64,000 bases of DNA from Mytilus californianus (GCF_021869535.1 NW_026262734.1:107419088-107483087); one strand, 5' to 3'. Numbered from the stretch's first letter, positions 45,800 to 58,820 are shown. Notes: a model not told the origin generated them from the letters alone. Numbers and translations are program-made.

Positions 45800-48700
45800 T
45801 TATTCCCCTTTATTTACCTTGATTGAGCGGTGGCGACAGAATTGTTAAAATTTGTGGTTAGGTTAGTTTAAGGTGGGTTAATTATTTTTAGTCAATTCTA
45901 TTTGGTATGCAGTTGTATTAATCCACTGTGTATTGGCTTTTTTCTCGTCTTGTTATATAACGTCCCACATCTAATATACTATTATGTCTTGTCGGTTAAT
46001 TGTCATGTTCGTAAGCAATCGATCCCACGCTATATGGACTTGTCTGTTCGGTTGGCACTAGTTTTACTATTTGAATGTGTTTGTCATTTTGGATGCTGTA
46101 TGCATGGTCTTCCACGATATGATAACCTTTTCAATTATGTGAGCACTGTTATCTACCCCTATGTGATTTATAAGTTCGATGGGATTTGATCTACCACTAT
46201 ATTCATTGTTCTCACTTTACAAGGATATATTCTAAGCTAAGTGTAGTTCGAGTGCATATTTATTTAGTGCAGTTTTGGATTATTTATGACTATTATTATA
46301 GTAATTAGGGAAGACAAGGCGAGATATTCTATGTCCTAGTATGCGTTTATTCAAATACTCGATAATCTGAACATTCATTGAATTGACTGTCTTCATTCAA
46401 GTACGTTTACAAATATTATGCAGTTTTTTTTTGTAGACTAGTTGGTACATATCGTTTGTTAACTAAAAGCCGTCTGAAAATACAGTATTAAATAAATAAT
46501 TAAAACCACGCCACGAAACTGTTTCCACATAAGACCATCTCTCGTCTGTATGAACACCAATCTTCAATATACACCAGTGCAAGGAGTAAATAAAGTTATC
46601 TGGTGTGGGGGGGGGAGGGTAATTCTATTTTTTTTTATCTGTTTTCTTCTTATTCCCTGTATATGAGTTCTGTACTAGATAGTGAAACTTGCTTGGTACC
46701 GTACAATTCCGGAAAACAAATTGAACAAGAATTATATTTTCCGGAAGCCGGGAAAAAAAATTGAATTTACAAGGATGAACATTTAAAGAAATTTACCTGA
46801 AATATATTCATAAATATATTATATATTTTTGTTTAACTATTTTAAAGACATAAATGTCGTTTCGTCTATTGTCGTCTCATACTGATGACAGGGGATGGAA
46901 AGTCGGGATTGCAACCGACGGGTACCCTTAAAATCGAAAAACTATCATATTTTCTGCATAAAACACGTCAAATTTTTTTCACCATACTCTCCTTGGCAAG
47001 ATTCTTAAGGTCGTGTCCCCTTTAACCTCAAATCATAGAACGTGTCTGCATTTTAAGATACCGTTAACAGTTTATAAACACGAAAAGCATCTCGCCAAAT
47101 TACATTATTGTTAAAGACCGTCTGTTGCCTTCTACTATAGGGTGACTGTCGCATTAACGTGTACTCTCGAACTTATTGGATTCCATCTATCTTAAAAACA
47201 ACTCGCGTTGGCTGTTTGAATGATCTGGTTGGTCAGAAAGGACGGAGAGAAGAAAACAGAAAATCTATTAATTTGTCCATATGTCTGGTCAAAGATGATA
47301 ACATATAAACTTGATGTATGGGAGGTAGAATGTAAGGGGTTAACTTGAATTGAACAAACATCTTATGAACGGCATATTGTGTTATAAAGAAAAACCGCCT
47401 ACCACCCCCGCCCCCTCCCCCCAAAAAAAACCAAAACAAACCCCATCCCCTCCAAACAACACGAACACACACAAAACCAGCCTGCTCATTGGGCACAGCT
47501 ATATTTAGCTATATATACTGTTATCAATAATAAACCGACAATTCTAATTTAAAAAAAATCTTTTTGCGATTGACAGTTTTATAAAGAATTCCAAATATTT
47601 GTGTATCCAAATCATATTAGTTCATAAAGTTAACAGATAATACATCAATATCATGTTTACTTCCTTCTGAAGTCCAAGGATCAGATAAAGATTAACAATG
47701 ACCTTACCAAAACACTTGTTAGATCACTTTTATCTTTATGAGTAAATATTTATTTTATTCATATGATATAGATATATATTTGATTTTTACAGAATAAACA
47801 CGTAACACTCGCTTTAAATTTTATCAACTGTTGCGTAAATTTGATAAATGGACACTGAACGCATTTCAAAGCCATTTAACATGTTTAATGTATAGATAGT
47901 TATAGATAAAATAGTCAAAGGTAATTTGCGATAGTATACTTCAAATTTATAAGCTGTTCAAAAGATCTGTGACATTTAATATGTCAATAATGTGCAATAA
48001 AATTACGATAAAATGAACAATTTTCACATTTTTGTATTTTGGGACTAGATTCAAGTTAGCGAACAATAAGCCATCGAACAATAAGAAAAGAAAAAAAGAA
48101 AACCATTAGTGGAAATGATTGCCTTCAGTTTTCAAAATACGTTTTATTGTTTGGCAAGTCTTCGGTTTTATGCCATGATCAGTTTGGAGTGTTTAACTTA
48201 TTGTTCACTAGCTTGGGTCTGGTTATTTTGTTTCTTGTAGGACCTGAATTTGAATGCTTTTCGAACTTATTTTACTCTAATATTCTTGTTTCTTTTATGG
48301 TTCCACTGAGTGAACATTAGCATTCACAATTTTCTGACACGCTGACCGCCATGAACTTTAATAAGGATTTTTTCTCAGTCTTGAAGCAATCATTCCTTTG
48401 AGGACAGGTGGCTTTTGATTAAAATGAGAAGTGGGTGTACTTCATTTGGACAGCAACCCAGTGACACTAAAACAGGGCAAGGACATCAAATAGTATATAA
48501 GTATAGTCCTATGGGGGTGTATATCTTGACTAACAATTAGGTTCTTACACGATGAGTATACGATATGAATAAATAGAGATGTGATGTAGTTGTCTTCAAA
48601 ACAGTAACACGACAACATTAAACAAAGAGGGTGATAGACAGTCTTCAAAAACAGACAGGGTGTCTATATATGTTTAGCTCAAAAAGTAATAAACAAATGG

Positions 48701-49295
48701 GAAAGAAACTATCAAAGATCTGCCATGAGGGTCTAGATTGGGGAGGGGTCCTTCATTTCTGTATTCTTGATTTTTTTCTCGCCTTTTTTTCTCTATTCTT
48801 TATACTTTTTGCTCATTATTCTCTATTCTTTATATTTTAGCAGTAAAATAACCCAAGAAAAAAACTCTATGATAACGGTTCAATAGAGAAAAAACAACAT
48901 AAACCTTTAATTTGAACAACAATAAAACATCTAATCGAAGAATGCTCGCAGTTACCGAAAGCAAACTCGAAGATCTTAACCAGCTAATATGAAATCATGT
49001 CGTCGTTTATTCTAACATCGGTGAATGTATTTCAATATACCAGAGCATAGTCATTAACAGACCAGGAATAAACTATGTTGTGCCCTGAATAAAATACAAA
49101 ATTCAAATGCAGAAAAAGTATTAATTTTTCTGATTGCTTCACACCAATTCTATTGAGAACAAAGGGATTACAAAAGAGAAAAAAGAATCAAAGTAAAAAA
49201 TCTTCCAAGACATTCTATGTCCGAGACTCCCTCCCTCTCATCCACAGTACCCAAGCAATACAAACACTATAGTACATGATTGATACATATAAAAA
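45800..49295. other. Intergenic, no convincing gene
   Basis: A 95-codon hydrophobic frame at 45902-46189 (plus) has no recognisable motif. 46605-46620 is poly-G. 47395-47430 is C-rich on the plus strand. An imperfect TIR pair lies at 48045-48224. Confidence 0.4.
48045..48224. mobile_element. MITE-like inverted repeat pair
   Basis: The left arm (CAAGTTAGCGAACAATAAG) and right arm (CTTATTGTTCACTAGCTTG) are imperfect reverse complements about 120 bp apart. No coding capacity. Confidence 0.5.
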
Positions 49296-49296
49296 C

Positions 49297-52200
49297 AGGT
49301 TCAGAGTAAACTACATCGAGAGTCAATAGGACTCCCAGCAAAACTGGTACAGAGAAGCACTGGTCACAGTGAACAACATCGAGAGCCAACAGGAGCTCCC
49401 TCAAAAACCGATATAAAGAAGCATTGATCACAGTAAACAACATCGAGAGTCAATAGGACTCCCATCAAAACCGATATAAAGAAGGAGTGATCACAGTAAA
49501 CAACATCGAAATTCAACAGGAACTCCCATCAAAACCGATATAAAGAAGCAGTGATCACAGTAAACGACATCAAGAGCCAACAGGAACTCCCATCAAAAGC
49601 AATATAAAGAAGCAGTGATCACAGTAAACAACATCGAGAGTCAATAGGAACTCCCATCAAAACCGATATAAAGCAGTGATCACAGTAAACAACATCGAGA
49701 GTCAACAGGAACTCCCATCAAAACCGATATAAAGAAGCAGTGATCACAGTAAACGACATCAAGAGCCAACAGGAACTCCCATCAAAAGCAATATAAAGAA
49801 GCAGTGATCACAGTAAACAACATCGAGAGTCAATAGGAACTCCCATCAAAACCGATATAAAGCAGTGATCACAGTAAACAACATCGAAAGCCAATTGGAC
49901 TCCCATCAAACCCGAAACAAAGAAGCACTGATCACAGTAAACAACATCGAGGGTCAATAGGACTCCCATCAAAACCGATATAAAGAAGCACAGATCACAG
50001 TACACAACATCGAGAGCCAACAGGAACTGCCATCGAAACCGACATAAAGAAGCATGCATTGATCACAGTAAACAACATCGAGAGTCAATAGGACTCCCAT
50101 CAAAACCGATATAAAGAAGCAGTGATCACAGTAAACAACATCGAGAGGCAATAGGAACTCCCATAAAAACCGATATAAAGAAGCACAGATCACAGTAAAC
50201 AACATCGAGAGTCAATAGGATTCCCATCAAAACCAATATAAAGAAGCAGTGATCACAGTAAACAACATCGAGAGTCAATAGGATTCCCATCAAAACCGAT
50301 ATAAAGAAGCACAGATCATAGTAAACAACATCGAGAGGCAATAGGAACTCCCATCAAAAGCAATATAAAGAAGTATTGATCACAGTAAACAACACGGAGT
50401 CAATAGGACTCCCATCAAAACCGATATAAATAAGCAGTGATCACAGTAAACAACATCAAGAGCCAACAGGAACTCCCATCAAAAGCAATATAAAGAAGCA
50501 GTGATCACAGTAAACAACATCGAGAGTCAATAGGAACTCCCATCAAAACCGATATAAAGAAGTAGTGATCACAGTAAACAACACGGAGTCAATAGGAACT
50601 CCCATCAAAACCGATATAAAGAAGAGTGATCACAGTAAACAACATCGAAAGCCAATTGGACTCCCATCAAACCCGATACAAAGAAGCACTGATCACAGTA
50701 AACAACATCGAGGGTCAATAGGACTCCCATCAAAACCGATATAAAGAAGCACAGATCACAGTACACAACATCGAGAGCCAACAGGAACTGCCATCGAAAC
50801 CGATATAAGGAAGCATGCATTGATCACAGTAAACAACATCGAGAGTCAATAGGTCTCCCATCAAAACCGATATAAAGAAGCAGTGATCACAGTAAACAAC
50901 ATCGAGAGGCAATAGGAACTCCCATCAAAACCGATATAAAGAAGCACAGATCACAGTAAACAACATCGAGAGCCAACAGGAACTCCCATCAAAACCGATA
51001 TAAATAAGCAGTGATCACAGTAAACAACATCGAGAGTCAACAGGAACTCCCATCGATAACCGATATGAAGAAGCAGTGATCACTGTACAACATCGTGAGC
51101 CAACAGGAACTCCAATCAAAACCGATATAAAGAAGCACTGATCACAGTAAACAACATCGAGAGGCATGCAACAGGAACTCCCATCAAAACCGATATAAAG
51201 AAGCAGTGATCACTGTACAACATCGTGAGCCAACAGGAACTCCAATCAAAACCGATATAAAGAAGCACTGATCACAGTAAACAACATCGAGAGTCAATAG
51301 GACTCCCATCAAAACCGATATAAAGAAGCAGTGATCACAGTAAACAACATCGAAATTCAACAGGAACTCCCATCAAAACCGATATAAAGAAGCAGTGATC
51401 ACAGTAAACGACATCAAGAGCCAACAGGAACTCCCATCAAAAGCAATATAAAGAAGCAGTGATCACAGTAAACAACATCGAGAGTCAATAGGAACTCTCA
51501 TCAAAACCGATATAAAGCAGTGATCACAGTAAACAACATCGAGAGTCAACAGGAACTCCCATCAAAACCGATATAAAGAAGCAGTGATCACAGTAAACGA
51601 CATCAAGAGCCAACAGGAACTCCCATCAAAAGCAATATAAAGAAGCAGTGATCACAGTAAACAACATCAAGAGCCAACAGGAACTCCCATCAAAAGCAAT
51701 ATAAAGAAGCAGTGATCACAGTAAACAACATCGAGAGTCAATAGGAACTCCCATCAAAACCGATATAAAGAAGCAGTGATCACAGTAAACAACACGGAGT
51801 CAATAGGAACTCCCATCAAACCCGATATAAAGAAGCACAGATCACAGTACACAACATTGAGAGCCAACAGGAACTGCCATCGAAACCGATATAAAGAAGC
51901 ATGCATTGATCACAGTAAACAACATCGAGAGTCAATAGGACTCCCATCAAAACCGATATAAAGAAGCACTGATCACAGTAAACAACATCGAGAGGCAATA
52001 GGAACTCCCGTCAAAACCAAAATAAAGAAGCACAGATCACAGTAAACAACATCGAGAGCCGACAGGAACTGCCATCAAAACCGATATAAAGAAGCAGTGA
52101 TCACAGTAAACAACATGGAGTCAATAGGAACTGCCTTCAAAACCGATATAAAGCAGTGATCACAGTAAACAACATCGAGAGTCAATAGGATCTCCCATCA

Positions 52201-53125
52201 AAACCGATATAAAGAAGCAGTGATCACAGTAAACAACATCGAGAGTCAACAGGAACTCCCATCAAAACCGATATAAAAAAGCAGTGATCACAGTAAACAA
52301 CATCGAGAGCCAACAGGAACTCCCATCAAAACCGATACGAAGAAGCATTGATCACAGTAAACAACATCGAGAGTCAATAGGACTCCCATCAAAACCGATA
52401 TAAAGAAGCAGTGATCACAGTAAACAACATCGTGAGCCAACAGGAACTCCCATCAAAACCGATATAAAGAAGCACTGATCACAGTAAACAACATCGAGAG
52501 GCATGCAACAGGAACTCCCATCAAAACCGATATAAAGAAGCATTGATCATAGTAAACAACATCGAGAGTCAATAGGACTCCCATCAAAACCGATATAAAA
52601 AAGCAGTGATCACAGTAAACAACATCGAGAGCCAACCGGAACTCCCATCAAAACCGATACGAAGAAGCATTGATCACAGTAAACAACATCGAGAGTCAAT
52701 AGGACTCCCATCAAAACCGATATAAAGAAGCAGTGATCACAGTAAACAACATCGTGAGCCAACAGGAACTCCCATCAAAACCGATATAAAGAAGCACAGA
52801 TCACAGTAAACAACATCGAGAGGCAATAGGAACTCCCATCAAAACCGATATAAAGAAGCACATATCACAGTAAACAACATCGAGAGCCAACAGGAACTCC
52901 AATCAAAACCGATATAAAGAAGCACTTACTACAGTAAACAACATCAAGAGTCAATGGGAACTCCCATCAAAACCGATATAAAGAAGCAGTGATCACAGTA
53001 AACAACATCGAGAGGCAATAGGAACTCCCATAAAAAACGATATAAAGAAGCAATGATCACAGTAAACAACATCGAAAGCCAATTGGACTCCCATCAAACC
53101 TGATACAAAGAAGCATTAATCACCG
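49297..53125. repeat. ~64-bp satellite array, about 60 copies, with higher-order structure
   Basis: Consensus pieces: GTGATCACAGTAAACAACAT, CGAGAGTCAATAGGAACTCC, CATCAAAACCGATATAAAGA, AGCA. Unit lengths are 63-64 bp, with some at 60 and 68. Variant units recur in blocks: CGAAATTCAACAGG at 49507 and 51350; GAAAGCCAATTGGACTCC at 49885, 50646 and 53073. Left-edge units are degenerate. Each unit has an 8-bp palindrome GTGATCAC. Because many units are 63 bp, frames of 60-83 codons appear on both strands; these are artefacts. Confidence 0.93.
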
Positions 53126-53349
53126 GAATCGATATCAGGTGCTTTCTTCGTTCTTGTCTCAGCTAGAACAAAGTGATAACTCCCACGTCAAAAATATTAA
53201 ATAACTAGATAATGAATGAAAGAAGACATGCGGTTACATCAATGACACATATCAACCAAACACCATGTGACATCTATTCTTTTTAAGCCCCTATTGGTCT
53301 TATAGCTCTTCATGTTTCTACGTATCTATACATTCTTTGCTGTCAAATA

Positions 53350-53700
53350 TTTGGGTTAGAGCCACGGGGGGGGGGGGGGGGGGGGGGTCTCTTCCTATAT
53401 AAAGGTATATACATATGTGCCGCTGGAATGGATCCCTTTTTTGATACGTCAAATATATCAATGGGGTGCAATTTTACCGAGGAAATATATCAATAGGTAG
53501 TAACTAACCAATTGTGATATATCAATGGGTCATTATTTTTCAGTTTGTTGTGCAACGATCTTCACTGAATGTCCCAAACTCTTTGTCATTAAAATTTCCA
53601 CATCTGCTAAAACTTATTGAGCTGATAAATATAGGAATGGGTTATGATTTCGCTGTGAAATATATTTATAGGTAGGGATCCAGGATGTAAATCCAGAAAA
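53350..53700. repeat. Poly-G tract and dispersed repeat with 'atatatcaatgggt'
   Basis: An uninterrupted run of over 20 G starts at 53367, then GTGCCGCTGGAATGGATCCC and repeated AAATATATCAATGGG / GATATATCAATGGGTCA phrases. A frequent mussel repeat by memory. Confidence 0.5.
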
Positions 53701-54195
53701 CCGCTTCGAACACACCAAATTTATAGAGTGTTATTTCCATGTTGATGATTACAATATATTAGTACTAGTATATGAATTCTCTAAACTTGTCAATATTTCA
53801 ACATGTCTTTCATCATATATTTCATGATTGTAAGAAGTAAGGAAACACACTTTCTGATTTCCAAACTTCGATGAAATTTCCCTGTGTATATTGTCTGTAT
53901 CCGGCACATATATTTCCATGTACCGTATAAGATGTTTCACGTATCTTTTAAATCCATGTATTTATCTATAGATAATTTTTAAGTGAAATGATAAAGTCAA
54001 AACAAGTTAATAATAGAGAAATATGGCATATGCCATACAGATCCTCAAAAATGTAAGATATCAATTTCAGTTCCCATAACACCTGTTTCTTAATGTTTAA
54101 GAACTCTGTATGTTTTCCATCATACACCTTTTTCTTTTCATATAAATTCACTATATATAAATGATAAATTTTAATTTCAATAAAACAAAACAAAA

Positions 54196-54196
<1 letters not shown>
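53701..54196. other. No gene seen
   Basis: AT-rich; small minus-strand frames have no recognisable motif. Confidence 0.4.

Positions 54197-54227
<31 letters not shown>
54197..54227 (+). repeat. Poly-A tract
   Basis: About 30 consecutive A preceded by AAAACAAAAC repeats. It lies 3' of the minus-strand broken gene but is poly-T in that gene's sense, so it is not a retrocopy tail. Confidence 0.85.
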
Positions 54228-54229
<2 letters not shown>

Positions 54230-54240
54230 ACTATTCATAA

Positions 54241-57200
54241 CTATTCTGTCCTGTTTTGTGTAAAATCAGACTCCTCTCGGTTTGATCCTTTAACTGACAT
54301 GTTTTCGTCCTCAACTGAGTCTAGCTTATAACTTGTAATAGGTGGGAGAAGTGAATACCCAGATAATGATGACGTAGGTCGGCATATTTCAACTGTATTT
54401 CCAATTGGTGGAAGTCTTTGTGATCAAGAGGCCGATAATGGTTGGTTTGCTGTATTCTCATTTGCAATCAACAAAGGCGATAACCTAGCAGGATTCATCG
54501 GTCGATCCATTTCTATTTTTTTTTATTGTGCTAATCATTAGCGGAAGTTTTGTAAATCCAGAGGCCGGCAAGGGTCGGTTTATATGAGTGTCATTGATGG
54601 TGACTATTGGTGGTAACGTTGCCATACCAGAAGGCGATATTGTTCTGTTATCATCTAAGGATTCCTTTCTTCGTTTTTTCTGCGTTAGACGAGTTAATCC
54701 CGAGGTTGATAAAGGATGACTCGTTTTTACCATTGCATTCTTAGTAACGGTTATGGACGGTAACTGCAGGAACTCTGGTGCTAACCCTGGACAATTTCTT
54801 TCGCCTTTCTCGCATATGCTCATGAGAATAGGTGAAACAGGATTTTGATTTGCTTCCAAATTTTTAGCTTGATGGTCTCTCTGAAATACTTGGGGTAAAT
54901 GTTCATTCGGATGGATCCTTGGTATAATGCAGTTACTAGGTCGATGTATCTTATTTTTCGGAATTGGAATTCTACTTATAGGAGCAATTAAGCGTCTAAT
55001 TTCATTTATTTTTCGTTGTTCTTCACATCTTACACTGTTTTCAGTACTCCAAACATAACTCTTTATTCTGACCGGTATTCAAGATTTTCCTTACGATTCT
55101 CGGTAATTTTGTACCCCTCTCTCTTTTTTTAGATGATTCCCTTTCGTCACCGTTCGGGCTTTTAGTATTTCTTGTGCTGTTGATTTTGAGATTAGTTCCT
55201 CGTCTGACTAGTATTTTACTCTCCGGGAACGATCTTACAGCTAACGGGGCTGTTAATGGTGTCCTGTTTGCGTTAGTAATCCTCTATACGCCGACAGGAA
55301 TACGTCTGGCTGAATTCACTGATGTCTTTCTCTAGTTTTGTAACCGTTGGTACTTTTATTATTTGATTGTGTGTTAGACATGTTTTCACCGTTAAATCTC
55401 CTAACCATTACAGGGATTCTGCTTGGGATATTAGTGGTACCATGAAGAAGTGAGAACCGAAACCTGACTTCACTGTCATCTTTCCTCTTAATATCAACGT
55501 CTTTTGTTGTGTTTCCCCTGAGTTTTCCATTTGAATATGTTTCCTCTGTTGTTTTACTACGTATAACGTCGTGTGGTTTCTCATGCTTTGTCCCTTCATT
55601 CTTCTCTACTTTTGGGACCTCTTTATCATCAGTATTGTTTTTGATTGCGTTTTCCTTCGTTCTATTGATAATAAAAGTCAGCTTTGGTTCAGACTTCAGT
55701 TTGTTGGGACTTTCGAAAAATACATCAAAACTTATATTTGTCTTCAATGCGTGCTTTTCTTGGTATGCATCATCAAGATCTTCAATAGCAATTGCACTGC
55801 CAACAATTGTTGCACCTTCCTTGTGTTCGTGGCTGTTATCTTTCTTTTCGTCAATCGAAGGTCTCGATTGAAACTGTGCCTTTCTTTCGACTGAGGAGAG
55901 ATTTGGTTTAGTCATATGTTTCTTTTGATTTTCAAACATAATATCAAAACTGATATTTTTCTTTTCCTCCAGTTTCACATCTTCTTTGTTTTCATTGATT
56001 TTTATCATATTATTGTCTTTGACGTTAGTAGTCAGATTGGCTGTTTTTCTTTTATCAGAAGAGAGTTTGGGTTAAGGCATTGGCTTCTTAGGTTTTTTGA
56101 AAAAAATGTCAAAACTAGTATTAATTTTTTCCGCATAACCGGCTTTATCTGTACCGTCTATATCCTCATAAAAACACCCACTTTGAACTGCTGGCAGAAC
56201 TACCTTTTCCTCTTCGGCTCTTATTTTCTCGTCAAGGGTACCATATTTAGCCTCATTAACTTTCCCAATGTGGACTTGGTTTAGTGCTGATTTTGCCTTT
56301 TCTTCTTCTTCTCTTATTAGTTCATCCAGAATTCTTAAATTCGACTTAATTTTAGTTTCATCAATACCAATTCGACTAGCTTTAATTTCTTATTCATACA
56401 ATAAATTTTCCTCGTAGTCTCCTTCTACCTCTTCTTCGTTAGCGCGTTTTTTGACAGCTTCATACAATTCCTCTGGATTTTTTGTGTACACTTCAATGTA
56501 CTTTTCTAGAGAAACGCATTCATCCCCCGTCCGCCATGTAAAACTGTGACGCATTTTCATACCATTTCCTTCAAAAACTGATTCCATACTTATAGATTTC
56601 TTAAGAACGCATTCCTTGAATGTTTCAGTTGGAAGTTTCTTGCTTATTCCACTATCAATATTAATGCTAGATAGTTTATTTCCAATGGACAATTCTTCAG
56701 CATTGGTATGTTCTCCTTGCGTCCTGTCATCTGATTGTTGTGGTGTATTTGGGCGTGCACGCTTTGGCCTTTTCCTCCTTCTAATGACAACTCGCCTTCT
56801 GCTTCTAGTAGCTCTCCGCATATTATAACTGTCTCCATCAGGCCACCAGTTATTCTTAGCTGACTCACCACTCTTCTTTCTCGTCTGATTCTCCTCAAAG
56901 TTAACTTGCCTATCAAACTTGAGTTCATAGGCAATGTTTATCGAGGTCATTGATTTCCAGCCGTCATCTTGATCATACAGACTATTCTTGGTCGTGACTA
57001 AATTTACTATAGAATACACTAATTTGACATCATCCAATCCGGTTAAAGACCGGTTTGCAGGAATTTCGGTAAACCTTTCCAGATCACATGCCTCTGCGGC
57101 AGCTGGGAGTAACTCTACCTTACCAAGATGACCGGAAACCAAGAATTTTCTTTTACCCTCTTGTTGAATACACGATGACTGGAATGGTCTCAGGTGTGTA

Positions 57201-57608
57201 TGAGGTGGTGGTTCTAGTTTAACTAGGAAAGACTTTTTTCATAATCCATAGAAAAACATTCGCTAAACGCCTTTAAATATTCGTGTTTTAAGAATTCCAT
57301 TGCCATGGAAATCTGGTTAAAATAATGGACATTATTTGGGTATTGGCCTTGTTTACGAAATACTCCTATTTCTCTGTGATAGACTGGCATGTACTTTGAT
57401 TGGAATGTTTCTTCTTTCTCTTCTCGCTCTAGATCTTTGAATGTTTGTTCTAAAGATTTAGGGACTAAGCTTGTTCCAGTGTCAATCCTGTTTCTCTTCC
57501 AACATCAATTCCAATTCAATTATTCTGTCATTCTTCCGTTTAATTTCTTATTCAATCAAATTTAATTGTTCAGTATTTGACTCTGGATCTTGTTCTGTCC
57601 GTGCCTAC
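54241..57608 (-). pseudogene. Broken large exon of an unrecognised coiled-coil / basic, repeat-containing protein
   Basis: A minus-strand reading frame starts after an acceptor (cctttcag, 57609-57616) and can be followed to a TAG at 54241-54243, but only with several lesions. There are in-frame TAA codons near 57535, 56390 and 56075, frameshifts near 57480, 57235, 55318, 55070 and 54515 (the last in an A-run), and further stops near 55290 and 54440. Fragments at 57142-56390, 56008-55316 and 54859-54485 share one frame. Seen in order: a coiled-coil start (EIKRKNDRIIELELMLEEK), a globular-looking segment (QYPNNVHYFNQISMAMEFLK; RKFLVSGHLGKVELLPAAAE), a basic NLS-like patch (RRATRSRRRVVIRRRKRPKR), a Glu/Lys-rich helix, three NxSFDxxF(E/K) repeats (TSFDIFFKKP, ISFDIMFENQ, ISFDVFFESP), and C-terminal PLxxSGxxxLPxI repeats. 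I do not recognise the family. Either a decaying gene or a real gene with assembly errors. Confidence 0.55.
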
Positions 57609-57861
57609 CTGAAAGGAAAAACGTAATTTGTTGTATGCAATATTTAGAATGAGAATATTACCTTCAAATATTAAAACTTTTCTCAATATTAAGTGACACC
57701 CCCGGCTCTTTTTCTCAGGCTATATACCGGGATTAAGATTTCTCCACAGCAACTTCTCTATTTGATTTGTCAATTTTTGTTTGAATATTTGAGTCTCAAA
57801 TAAGCCAATAATATCCCATATCGTTTGTTTTTCTATTATTCTGGTTAAAACGAGACGGGAG

Positions 57862-58070
57862 ATACCAAAATGATATTCAAACTCATAGGTCGATGACAAA
57901 CTGATAATGCCAGGGCAAAAACCTAAAAACGACAAATGACCAAAAGACAAACAGCCGTATACAAAACACAACATAGAAATCTAAAGACTGAGCATCACGA
58001 ACCCCACCAAAATCCGGTGGTGATATCAGGTGCTCCGGAAGAGTTAGCAGATTCTGCTCCACATATGACA
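57862..58070 (+). repeat. Left inverted copy of 'cgaaccccaccaaaa' repeat
   Basis: ATTCAAACTCATAGGTCGAT, ACGAACCCCACCAAAATCCG, CAGGTGCTCCGGAAGAGTTA and GCAGATTCTGCTCCACATAT. It is inverted relative to 58540-58820, flanking the retroelement fragment. Confidence 0.65.
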
Positions 58071-58139
58071 ACTACTCCTAAAGTATTTCACATGTCCGTT
58101 TCTTTACTTCTTAGTCTATTTTTAACCACATGGCATCTT

Positions 58140-58535
58140 AATGTCTTAATCGTTAAGTTTGTCTCATATCTTGACTTGCATCTAGAAATTGGCAATGAAG
58201 TTCTGTTTAGAACAAAACTTTACGACGAAATAGATGAATTCAGCTTCCCAAGTGTGAACTTCCTAGCAACACTACAGCAGCACCTGCATATGGAGTATAT
58301 ATCTCCCAATTGATACGACATTCCAGAGCATGCATTTCCAATCATGATTCTCTTGATAGAGGGTTGCTGCTGACAAAGAAGCTATGAAATCAAGAGTTCC
58401 AAGTGGTGAAGTTGAATTCATCACTTCGCAAATTTTACGGACACCATCACGAGTTGGTTGACCGTTATATCTGTTTAAGAGACGACGATGGATATGTTCC
58501 AATTGTCGTAACCACAATCCAGACCTCTTTTCCTC
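58140..58535 (+). pseudogene. Decayed C-terminal fragment of a retroelement-type protein
   Basis: Plus-strand frames in order read YLDLHLEIGNEVLFRTKLYD, EIDEFSFPSVNF, then (shifted) LIRHSRAC, LDRGLLLTKKL, KLNSSLRKFYGHHHELVDRY. This string resembles a very common cnidarian/mollusc repeat-encoded C-terminus (LEIDNEGRLKTKLYDKRDDF...FPIVNFPF...YISQLIRYSRAC...KFYGRHHDLVDRY) attached to reverse-transcriptase proteins, recalled from memory. Frameshifts and stops show it is dead. No reverse transcriptase core is present here. Confidence 0.55.
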
Positions 58536-58539
58536 GAAT

Positions 58540-58820
58540 GTGACCTACCGAATAAGACTGATCACCGGATTTGTACTTACATGAGCAACACGACGGATGT
58601 CACATATGGAGCAGGATCTGCTAACCCTTCCGGAGGCTAGCACCTGAGATCATCCCCGGTTTTTTGGTGGGGTTCGTGTTGCTCATTCTTTAGTTTTCTT
58701 TGGTGTGTTTTGTGAACTGTTTGTCTTTTCGTCGTTTTCTGTTTTTGCCATGGGATTGTCAGGTTGTTTTCGACTTACGAGTTTGAATATCACTTAGGTA
58801 TCTTTCGCCTCTCTTAAGTT
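58540..58820 (-). repeat. Right inverted copy of 'cgaaccccaccaaaa' repeat
   Basis: Reads TGTCACATATGGAGCAGGAT, CTGCTAACCCTTCCGGAGG, GGTGGGGTTCGTGTTGCTCA and CGACTTACGAGTTTGAATAT on the plus strand, that is the family in reverse, and it is longer than the left copy. With 57862-58070 it forms ~200-bp inverted ends around the retroelement fragment. Confidence 0.65.

Noticed and set aside
45902..46189. 95-codon hydrophobic frame
   Set aside because: No motif, no splice or regulatory context, composition typical of AT-rich noncoding DNA.
49808..52635. Several 60-83-codon frames with LDVVYCDHCFFISVLMGVLL-like repeats, hydrophobic as if membrane-spanning
   Set aside because: They arise because satellite units are often 63 bp. 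They break wherever a unit is 64 bp, and both strands show them.
49297..53125. Regularly spaced repeats suggesting a CRISPR array
   Set aside because: There are no unique spacers; the whole ~64-bp unit repeats, and the setting is a eukaryotic genome.
54197..54227. Poly-A next to the broken gene as evidence for retroposition
   Set aside because: In that gene's orientation it is poly-T, and the gene appears to have introns.
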